Translations under genes and position numbers: made by a program
Shown: in pieces, positions 18,206-26,044 of the stretch
How positions within the stretch are numbered: position 1 is the stretch's first letter
Layout: each line of letters starts with the position of its first letter
Assembly (NCBI GenBank): GCA_030267965.1
Contig: BRYA01000663.1
Coordinates: 1 to 31,040, forward strand
Direction: 5' to 3'
DNA from: Triparma columacea
Lineage: Eukaryota; Sar; Bolidophyceae; Parmales; Triparmaceae
DNA: 31,040 nucleotides
The notes under the pieces: generated by a model
The model's database searches: none
What the model was told of the DNA's origin: nothing
What the model saw: only the letters and a program-made list of their open reading frames with translations

Positions 18206-21200
18206 TTAAAGTGTAACGTCCTTATTTTTCCTCTTCCCCACCCTCACGATCTTGATCTCGACCCCTCCCACTCTGAACTGTATCTTAGCCTTGAAGTTCC
18301 CCATGCTTATCGCCTCTCTCCCTCCCACCCCCACGATCCTGTCCCCTCTCTTCGCCCCTAGCTTGTGAGCCTGCCCCCCCTTAACTACCTTGGTGATTAC
18401 CGCCACGCCTACTAGCGACCCGTACCTCTCGTGGGGAACGAGCTCCTCGACCGTCATGCCAAGCGGACCGTCCGAGACAGTGAGCTCCAAAACCGTGTGC
18501 CCAGCCCCAGAGGGAGAACCTGAGGAGGGAGAACCTGAGGGACCCTCCTTGCTCGAATCGGGAGGCATGTCAAGCGTGAGCTTGTTAACGCCGTGACCCA
18601 ACCTGCTCGCTCCTCCAATGTTCAACCTTTCCTCTTGTGGTGTCGTCTCTGGTTGATTGTATACATAACCTCCTCCTTCCCCTCCCCCCCCCCCTCTCCC
18701 CCCGTTTCCGTTCCCGTTCCCGTTCCCACCCCCAAGGTAGAACTGCCCCCCCCTTCCTCCTCCTCCCCCAATCCCCTCCATCCCAGTCTTTCCCCCCTCG
18801 TCTGTCCCAGGTGGCCTCATTACACCCTTGACCTTACTCTTCTTTATCTCGCCGTTAACAAACGTACCGACGCTGCCGAGGGGTGGGGAGTCGGTGGAAA
18901 GGGGAGGGTAAGGTATGTGTCTGTCGAGAAGTGTGCTGGGCCATATTTAAAAAATATGTTAACAACAACAACAAACGACCCTCCCCTCAAAAACCTCACC
19001 TGTCAACAAATCCCACGAACGCCTTCCCAACGTCGATTCCCTGGCTCCCCCTTCTCGTGTTGTTCCCACCCCCACCCCCACCCCCCCCCCCTCCCCCTCC
19101 TCCCGATCCTATCCCTTCTAATGGTTTCATTAATTTAACCTTAACACCCCCTCCCTTCAATTTTCCCACCACCCCCTTATACCCCCTACATACCTCCCCG
19201 TCCATACCCTCGACTGAGATAACCTTGCTCCCCTGGAGAACACCTGCGAGGGAGGATATGGAACCAGGGACTACTCGGACTACTACTACGGAACCGTCTG
19301 GACGTTTCTAAAGATGGAGGAGAGAGGGTTAGTGGGGTGGGGGGGGGGGGGTGGGGGCGTAAGTATTTTATAAAACACCAAAACCATCAACCAAACATGA
19401 CCAAAAACGCTCCTTTATAATTCTCACCTCTATAGACATTCCAAGTCCTTCCCCTTCCCTTGTGTTTACAAGGTCAGCCGTGTAAGCCCTCCCTTTACTT
19501 AAATCCTTCTTATTGTTATCACCCTTAACGTCTATATTACTCAAGTCACCAGGCGTGTTTGTCAAGTCCATAGAGTTCCCCGTCCCTTGCTGTGGTGGTG
19601 GGTAGAATTTCTGAGTGATAGGTTCAGATGTATCCGTAACTTCCCCCTTCTTATTGAACGTAGGTTCGTAACCTTCCAGTGTGTCATCATCTCCGACTGT
19701 TGAGGACGACGTTGGATTTGAACGAACTGGAGATGTGGAGCTGCTAGGTCCCCAATCTGAACCTTCTAACATCCTCTTAAACCCTATCTTCACAGGTCGT
19801 TTCTTAAGCCTTAAACGTGCGTTGTAGTGAAGGGGGGTTTCGGTTTTAGTGTATGTTCCTTATTCCCTACGTCATCCTCTTTATAACTCCCGTCCCTAAA
19901 TCTCTTTAACCCTTCCCCCTTATTCCTCACCTTCTCATAACGTCTTCAAATTCCCTTCCTTCTATACTCTTGTCGTCGATTTTATCTAAAACGTCACCCC
20001 CCATAACCCCGAACTCATCGCTCTGCGTGTAAGGCGATACTCGAGCCACGTATATAGAATTTTGTGATGACGTTAAGGATATACCGAGAGATCCGGATTT
20101 GTATGTGCAAGTGTAACACGTGGAGGGGGCGGGTGGGGGAGAGGGGGGAGAGGGGGAGGGGGACTTTGAATGGGTAGGGGACTTCTTCTTCTTGGATGAT
20201 TTCTCCTTCTAAGATGCAGAGCAAGAGAGAAGCGGCGGTGGCAAGATACTAGGTTAGGAGCCATTATTAATGTTTGCTTTTCCTTTCCGCCCATTCTCAC
20301 CTTAGTCTCCTTTTTGGTTTCCTTCTTTTTGTCACCCTCCTCTTCATTCCCTTCATCTTTCTCCTTCTTCCCCTCATCCTCTCCCCCCCCTTCCCCCTTC
20401 TCTCCCTTCTTCCCTTTCTTCCCTTTCCCCCCCCCAGGTTTCCTAACCCTACCCTCCCATCCTTCAACCCCTTTCCCCACAACTCCCTCTACGTGTTTCC
20501 TTAAACTCTCCCTGTAATACCTGGCAGCCTTTGTCCTGTATGCCCTCATACCCTCGTCGCCACCACAGCCGACGACGACGGATTGACGGGAGAGGAAATC
20601 ACGGAACTGACCGTTTCCACCTTCGAGCATCTGAAGGATTTCGGGGGATGTGAAACTGTCCATGTTTATACTGGAGGAGGGCAGGGTGTGTGTTGGTTGT
20701 GGTGGTGGGTGGTGAGGAAGAGTGGGGTTGTTGAGGGGCTCTAAATAGTGAGTGATTTACCCCTCAAAATGAGCGTTTCCACTCGTGTTTCCATTCTGTT
20801 TCCATTCATATTTCCACTTTGTGTTTCCTTACCTTCTCACATAGCTCAATCCCACACCTAGTCCTCTATGTTTCCCGCTACAGTTAAGGCACAGCAGTAC
20901 CCCGTACGTCAAGCTGCACCACGATGTGTCCGGAGCCCCGCAGTCTATGCAATTTGTGTTACCGGGGAGGGTACGGAGGAAGGAGAGAGAGGAGACTGGG
21001 AAGGAGGAGGTTGTTGGGGTGTTTGAAGAGTTTATTACGTTTAGCTGGGTATGTGAGGGTATGTTTGGAAGGTGAGTGACGAAAAAGGCACAAAAAACGT
21101 ATGGAGGAGAGGAATGTTTGACACTCTTAACCGAGCAGTCAGATTTGGAGCAAAGATTTAATCCCTTATTACAATGTTACGACAATTTCAATGATAATCA

Positions 21201-21265
21201 CACTTCAGCAAGGAGGTAATAAGTGATTATCTTACCTCTTCTCGAACATTTTCTATAATTTCCAT
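18206..21265 (-). CDS. ArfGAP protein with three PDZ domains (7 exons)
   Basis: Exons on the minus strand: 21265-21236, 21044-20833, 20670-20301, 20208-19931, 19809-19428, 19307-19000 and 18872-18206 (2247 nt, 748 residues). Introns are 92-191 bp, GT-AG, alternating phase 0 and 2. The ArfGAP zinc finger has Cys42, 45, 62 and 65 (CX2CX16CX2C) plus the CX4R arginine finger (Arg70). The domain continues across an intron as '[16 protein letters not shown]' and '[13 protein letters not shown]'. It should stimulate GTP hydrolysis on Arf GTPases. A Lys/Glu/Gly-rich linker ends near 204. PDZ1 is about 237-310 ('SGSLGISL', '[10 protein letters not shown]', end 'RPVKIGFKR'). PDZ2 is about 412-485 ('GEGLGMSIE', 'GSKVISVEG'), followed by a poly-Gly run. 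PDZ3 is about 652-740 ('GPLGMTVEE', 'GDRIVGVGG'). PDZ1 and PDZ2 are each split by an intron. The 10-codon first exon is the least certain part. Confidence 0.85.
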
Positions 21266-21443
21266 GATTTAGGAAGCAAATCCCTGGTAGAGCCCAAATT
21301 TGCCCAAATCTCCAAAGCAAAGAAAAGCAGTTGATAAAGGCTTGCCTACGTTTTTTATAGTATAGATTGCTTTCACGTTCTGGATTGATTGTAGTTCGAC
21401 GAAAATACCGTAATATACCCGATAAACTCATCAAGAGGTTCAA
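21266..21443. promoter_or_regulatory. Divergent promoter region, ArfGAP and ARM-RING genes
   Basis: These 178 AT-rich bp lie between the ArfGAP start (minus) and the first ARM-RING start (plus). The last ~25 bp (cgataaactcatcaagagg and flanks) recur just upstream of the second ARM-RING gene at about 24274-24299, so this part was copied in the tandem duplication or is a conserved 5' UTR element. Confidence 0.45.
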
Positions 21444-24104
21444 ATGGAGGGGGTTAAGAAACTCGTCAAAGTTCTAACAACCAGTAATGGAAAGGTCGCG
21501 CTAGAGACGGCTACATTTACGGTGTTGGAGCTAGGGGAGTCAAAAGAGAATACGCTCGAATTAGTTAAGGAGGAGGGCTTGATTGGGAGATTGGTTAGGG
21601 TGATGAGGAAAGAGGGAGAGAGGTTTAGCGTGGCAAGGGAGGATGCAGTGGGGGCGATCATGCTAATAAGTAATGAAGGAAGCGAAGAGGTGGAGAAGAA
21701 GTTGTTTAAGCATGAGGGGCTGATTGCCGGCTTGGTTGATATACTAGGACAGAAGGGGAGCGAGTATAACTTGGCGAGGGAAGATGCTGTGGCGGCGATA
21801 AACAACATTGCTTTTAGCGAGGACGAAGAGGTGATGAAGGGTTTGTTTGAGCACGAGGGACTGATTGCCGGCTTGGTTGAGATACTAGGACTGAAGAGGA
21901 GCGACGATAAGTTGGCGAGGGAAAAAGCTGTGATAGCGATGAGCAGTATTGCTAATGGCGCCGACGCAGAGGTAAAGAAGGGGTTGTTTGAGCACGAGGG
22001 GCTGATTGCCGGCTTGGTTGAGATAGTAGGACAGAAGGGAAGCGAGTATAAGATTGCGAGGGAAACTGCTGTGATAGCGATAAGCAGTATTGCTAATGGC
22101 GCCGACGCAGAGGTAAAGAAGGGGTTGTTTGAGCATGAGGGGCTGATTGCCGGCTTGGTTGAGATAGTAGGACAGAAGGGGAGCAAGAATAAACAGGCGA
22201 GGAAAAATGCTGTGATGGCGATAAACAATATTACTCATCTCGCCGACGCAAAGGTGAAGAAGGGGTTGTTTGAGAACGAGGGGCTGATTGCCGGCTTGGT
22301 TGAGATAGTAGGACTGAAGAGGAGCGACGATAAGTTGGCGAGGAAAGATGCTGTGGGAGCGATAAGCAATATTGCTTATCTCACCGATGTAGAGGTGAAG
22401 AAGGGGTTGTTTGAGCACGAGGGGCTGATTGCCGGCTTGGTTGAGATAGTAGGACAAAAGAGGAGCGAGGATGAGTTGGCGAGGGAAGATGCTGTGGCAG
22501 CGATAAGCAACATTGCTGATCTCACCGATGTAGAGGTGAAGAAGAGGTTGTTTGAGCATGAGGGGCTGATTGCCGGCTTGGTTGAGATAGTAGGACAGAA
22601 GGGAAGCGAGTATAAGATTTCGAGGGAAACTGCTGTGGGGGCGATATACAGGATTGCTACTGGCGCCGACGCAGAGGTGAAGAAGGGCTTGTTTAAGCAC
22701 GAGGGGCTGATTGCCGGCTTGGTTGAGATACTAGGACAGAAGAGAAGCGAGGATAAGTTTGCGACACACTGCAGGGAAAATGCTGTGGCAGCGATAAGCC
22801 ATATTGCTTATCTTACCGATGTAGAGATGAAGAAGGGGTTGTTTGAGCACGAGGGGCTGATTGCCGGCTTGGTCAAGATACTAAAAGAGAAGGGAAGCGA
22901 GGATAAGTTGGCGAGGGAATATGCTGTGGTGGCGATAAACAACATTGCTTTTGACGCTGACGCAGAGTTGAAGAAGGGTTTGCTTAAACACAAGGGGCTG
23001 ATTGCCGGCTTGGTTGAGATACTAGGACAGAAGGGGAGCGAGTGTAAGTTGGAGAGGGAAAGTGCTGTGTCGGCGATAGAGAGCATTTCTGATGACGCCG
23101 ACGCAGAGGTGTTGAAGGGTTTGTTTAAACACGAGAAGCTGATTGCCGGCTTGGTTGAGATACTAGGACAGAAGGGGGTCGAGGATAAGCAGGCGAGGCA
23201 AGAAGCTGTGGTGGTGATAAGCAACATTGCTTATCACGCTGACGCAGAGGTGAAGAAGGGGTTGGTTAAGCACGAGGGGCTGATTTTCGGCTTGGTTGAG
23301 ATACTAGGACAGAAGGGGAGCGAGGATAAGTTGTTGAGGAAAGAGGCTGTGGAGGTGATAACCAACATTGCTTATGGCACCGACGCAGAGGTGAAGAAGG
23401 GTTTGTTTAATCAGGAGGGGCTGATTGCAGGCTTGGTTGAGATTCTAGGACAGAAGGGGAGCGAGTATAAGCGGGCGAGGGAAAAGGCTGTGACGGCAAT
23501 AAACAGGATTGCTAATGGCGCCGATGAGTTGAAGGCCGGCCTATTTTACTTCCCTAATTTGATGTCACGTATTGAGGCGATAATTGGAGAATCGAACCTC
23601 AACGGCACAGAAACGAAAAATGTGGCGTTGTTACTCAAGAAGAAGATTGACCATATGAAGGCCCTCGCCACCCTCACCTCCACGCTCGCCCCAACCGAAA
23701 CCCTCGACCTCAACGACATCTCCATGACCCTCTCCAACCCCCCCCCCCCCGCCGACTCCACCGGCAACAACAAGCGCTCCAACCTCGCCATCCTCGCCGA
23801 CCAACAAGCCTCCTTCAACCACACTTTCAAGAAGGTCAAGAAGGAGAAGGACGACACCCTCAAAAAAGTTAAGAAGGAGAAGGACGACACCCTCAAAAAG
23901 GTCGAGAAGGAAAAGGACGACATCTCCCGCTCCCTCGAGGCCCTCGTTGACGCTGAAGCTTGCACCGTGTGCGAGGATGCGAAACGGAGCGTCCTGTTCT
24001 TACCCTGTTGCCACCTGGTATGCTGCGAGGGGTGCTCAAAAGAGGTCGACGAGTGCCCGATGTGCAGGGAGGTGATAAGCAGCCGCAAGACGGTGTTCAT
24101 GTAA
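21444..24104 (+). CDS. ARM-repeat / RING E3 ligase-like protein, 14-repeat paralogue
   Basis: Intronless, 886 residues. After about 40 residues, 14 tandem 47-residue ARM-like repeats run to about residue 700, each built on 'HEGLIAGLVEI(L/V)GQK' and 'AVxAIxxIA'. The first repeat is degenerate and the ninth carries a 3-residue insertion. A capping segment 'NLMSRIEAIIG' and a Pro/Ser linker follow. Then come three copies of an 11-residue Lys/Glu/Asp coiled-coil unit and a C3HC4 RING at about 840-874 (CxxC, 'PCCH', 'CEGC', 'CPMC'). The chain ends 'KTVFM'. The RING is like the C-terminal IAP/MDM2-type, in which the short tail after the last Cys supports E2 binding. Expected role: ubiquitin ligase whose ARM solenoid selects targets. 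It is tandem with a shorter paralogue at 24300. Confidence 0.92.
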   Translation: MEGVKKLVKVLTTSNGKVALETATFTVLELGESKENTLELVKEEGLIGRLVRVMRKEGERFSVAREDAVGAIMLISNEGSEEVEKKLFKHEGLIAGLVDILGQKGSEYNLAREDAVAAINNIAFSEDEEVMKGLFEHEGLIAGLVEILGLKRSDDKLAREKAVIAMSSIANGADAEVKKGLFEHEGLIAGLVEIVGQKGSEYKIARETAVIAISSIANGADAEVKKGLFEHEGLIAGLVEIVGQKGSKNKQARKNAVMAINNITHLADAKVKKGLFENEGLIAGLVEIVGLKRSDDKLARKDAVGAISNIAYLTDVEVKKGLFEHEGLIAGLVEIVGQKRSEDELAREDAVAAISNIADLTDVEVKKRLFEHEGLIAGLVEIVGQKGSEYKISRETAVGAIYRIATGADAEVKKGLFKHEGLIAGLVEILGQKRSEDKFATHCRENAVAAISHIAYLTDVEMKKGLFEHEGLIAGLVKILKEKGSEDKLAREYAVVAINNIAFDADAELKKGLLKHKGLIAGLVEILGQKGSECKLERESAVSAIESISDDADAEVLKGLFKHEKLIAGLVEILGQKGVEDKQARQEAVVVISNIAYHADAEVKKGLVKHEGLIFGLVEILGQKGSEDKLLRKEAVEVITNIAYGTDAEVKKGLFNQEGLIAGLVEILGQKGSEYKRAREKAVTAINRIANGADELKAGLFYFPNLMSRIEAIIGESNLNGTETKNVALLLKKKIDHMKALATLTSTLAPTETLDLNDISMTLSNPPPPADSTGNNKRSNLAILADQQASFNHTFKKVKKEKDDTLKKVKKEKDDTLKKVEKEKDDISRSLEALVDAEACTVCEDAKRSVLFLPCCHLVCCEGCSKEVDECPMCREVISSRKTVFM
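21567..23545 (+). repeat. 141-bp coding tandem array (14 units)
   Basis: The unit is 141 bp (47 codons), with successive starts at 21567, 21708, 21849, 21990, 22131 and so on. The stretch coding 'GLIAGLVE' is nearly invariant at the nucleotide level, while codons in the second half of the unit differ between copies. This points to recent expansion or gene conversion. Long antisense open frames over this array are by-products of the repeat. Confidence 0.92.
23829..23927 (+). repeat. 33-bp coding repeat (3 units, coiled coil)
   Basis: Three tandem 33-bp units each encode a variant of 'KKVKKEKDDTL' just before the RING. The paralogue at 24300 has a single unit at the equivalent place, so the number has changed since duplication. 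Confidence 0.85.
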
Positions 24105-24299
24105 AAATGAAGGGAATGTATTATCATGAAATTGGGTAACCCCCCTCGGAGTTTACCTTGCACACGAATTCGGCTTGAGAGCGCGCGTAAATGAGTAAAT
24201 TAACAAATTATAGAGGACTTCTTTTACCCTCAAAAGAAGCTCCAAAGAACTTGAGGATTACTTGGAGTTATTTATCGATAAACTCATCAAGAGGTTAGA
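24105..24299 (+). repeat. 3' flank of ARM-RING 1, duplicated after ARM-RING 2
   Basis: From the stop codon to about 24210, this sequence recurs almost exactly at 25509-25627, with a small insertion (ttgacgcgaa) in the second copy. It is the 3' UTR or downstream flank carried along in the tandem duplication. The remaining bases to 24299 are the second gene's upstream region and share cgataaactcatcaagagg with the first gene's. Confidence 0.85.
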
Positions 24300-25508
24300 A
24301 TGAAGGGGGTTAAGAAACTCGTCAAAGTTCTAGCAACCAGTAATGAAAAGGTCGCGCTAGAGACGACAGTCAGGACGGTGTGGGAGCTAGGGAAGGTAGA
24401 AGAGAATAAGCTCAAGTTAGTTGAGATGGAGGGCTTGATTGGGGGATTAGTTAGGGTTATGAGGAAGGACGGAGAGAGGTTTTGGGTGGCGAGGGAAAAT
24501 GCTGTGAGGGCGATTTTATGGATAAGTTATCAAGGATGCGTCAAGGTGAAGAAGGGGTTGTTTAAGCACGAGGGGCTGATTGCCGGCTTGGTTGAGATAC
24601 TAGGACAGAAGAGGAGCGAGTATAAGTTGGCGAGGGAAAAGGCTGTGGTGGCGATAAACAACATTGCTGAAGGCGCTGACGCAGAGGTGAAGAAGGGTTT
24701 GTTTAAGCACAAGGGGCTGATTGCTGGCTTGGTTGAGACACTAGGACAGAAGGGGAGCGAGTATGAGATGGAGAGGAGAAATGCTGTGGGGGCGATAAGA
24801 AGGATTGCCAATGGCGCCGATGAGGTGAAGGCCGGCCTATTTCACTTCCCTAATTTGATGTCACGTATTGAGGCGATAATTGGTGGGCGGAACCTCAACG
24901 ACACAGACACAAAGGAATGGGCGTTGAAACTCAAGAAGAAGATCGAGCATATGGGGTGGGCCGCGATGCGCTCCGAGCAGGCCGTGATGCGCACCGAGCA
25001 GGCCACGATTAAATCAAACCTTGAAACAGTCCGCACCGAGCAGGCCACAATGCGCTCTGAGCAGGTCGAGATGAAATCCTCCCTAACCTCCGTCCAGGAT
25101 TCCCTCTCCCGCGTCGAGAAGGTTCTCGCCACCCTCTCCTCCAACCTCGCCACCCTCACCTCCAACCTCGCCCCAACCGAAACCCTAGACCTCACCCTCT
25201 CCAACCCCCCCCCCACCACCACCGTCTCCACCGGCAACAAAAAGCGCTCCAACCTTGCCATCCTCGTCGACAATCAAGCCACCTTCAACCACACCCTCAA
25301 AAAGGTCAAAAAGGAGAAGGACGACATCTCCCGGTCCCTTGAGGCTCTCGAAGACGCTGAAACTTGCACCGTGTGCTTGACTACGAAACGGAGCGTCCTT
25401 TTCTTACCCTGCGGTCATTTGGTCTGCTGCGGGGAGTGCTCAAAAAAGGTCGACGAATGCCCGATGTGCAGGGAGGTGATAGGCAACCGCAAGACGGTGT
25501 TCATGTAA
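24300..25508 (+). CDS. ARM-repeat / RING E3 ligase-like protein, 3-repeat paralogue
   Basis: Intronless, 402 residues, clearly a duplicate of the gene at 21444: both open with M(E/K)GVKKLVKVL and both end 'KTVFM'. It keeps only three 47-residue ARM units (about residues 42-180), with the same cap 'NLMSRIEAIIG'. In place of the short linker it has a heptad-like coiled coil (about 220-295) built of repeated 'MRSEQ/MRTEQ' blocks. The RING at 356-390 has the canonical 'PCGH' where the longer paralogue has 'PCCH'. With so few repeats the solenoid is too short for the same surface, so the coiled coil may have taken over partner binding or oligomerisation (inference). Confidence 0.92.
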   Translation: MKGVKKLVKVLATSNEKVALETTVRTVWELGKVEENKLKLVEMEGLIGGLVRVMRKDGERFWVARENAVRAILWISYQGCVKVKKGLFKHEGLIAGLVEILGQKRSEYKLAREKAVVAINNIAEGADAEVKKGLFKHKGLIAGLVETLGQKGSEYEMERRNAVGAIRRIANGADEVKAGLFHFPNLMSRIEAIIGGRNLNDTDTKEWALKLKKKIEHMGWAAMRSEQAVMRTEQATIKSNLETVRTEQATMRSEQVEMKSSLTSVQDSLSRVEKVLATLSSNLATLTSNLAPTETLDLTLSNPPPTTTVSTGNKKRSNLAILVDNQATFNHTLKKVKKEKDDISRSLEALEDAETCTVCLTTKRSVLFLPCGHLVCCGECSKKVDECPMCREVIGNRKTVFM

Positions 25509-26044
25509 AAATGAAGGGAATGTATTATCATGAAATTGGGTAACCCCCTTCGGAGTTTACCTTGCACACGAATTCGGCTTGAGAGTTGACGCGAACGCGC
25601 GTAAATGAGTAAGTTAATACATTATAGAGGACTTTTAACTTACAAAAGAAGCCCAAAAGAAGCTCTTCCCACCACAGATCAAGGCCAGAGAAGTTGGCCG
25701 AAAGGCAAAAAGATGTGAGTGTTGATGTGCTTGTTTATTGCGATTAAGAGTGTTTCAATACTATAAAAAGCTCGCTTAGTCTTTAATCTATCAATATACA
25801 TGTCGCAGGCTACTTAAAATGAAGGAACATTGTCCAGATAAAGTATAAACAAAGCGTTCTTCAATCGCCCACGATTGCACATCAACTGATTTTGCACTCA
25901 TTTTGCTATCGTTTCGTTCTCATTGCAATCAAATTATGTTTATGAACGTCAAATAAGTCTACACATATCATTCGAATCCATCAAAATCTAACATACAGCA
26001 CACATCACCTCCACCAATCCCTTCTCCCCGCAGTCAAGCCAATC
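25509..26044. other. Intergenic spacer before the PLP enzyme
   Basis: Positions 25509 to about 25640 repeat the 3' flank of the first ARM-RING gene. From about 25640 to 26044 the sequence is AT-rich with no open frame or RNA gene that I can support. It should contain the promoter of the PLP gene at 26045. The last 40 bp before that start are C/A-rich and G-poor. Confidence 0.5.

Noticed and set aside
20073..20300. Read-through of the ArfGAP third exon into a Pro-rich frame
   Set aside because: A GTGAGA donor at 20300 and an acceptor before 20208 restore a PDZ domain in frame; the read-through peptide is intron plus out-of-frame exon.
21440..23227. Long antisense open frames opposite the ARM repeat array
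   Set aside because: They mirror the 141-bp repeat on the other strand (repeating Ser/Pro/Ile peptides), lack any domain, and come only from the codon bias of the sense repeat.
21567..23545. Regular spacing resembling a CRISPR or satellite array
   Set aside because: The 141-bp period is a multiple of three within a continuous frame with ARM-repeat residues, so it is a protein repeat.
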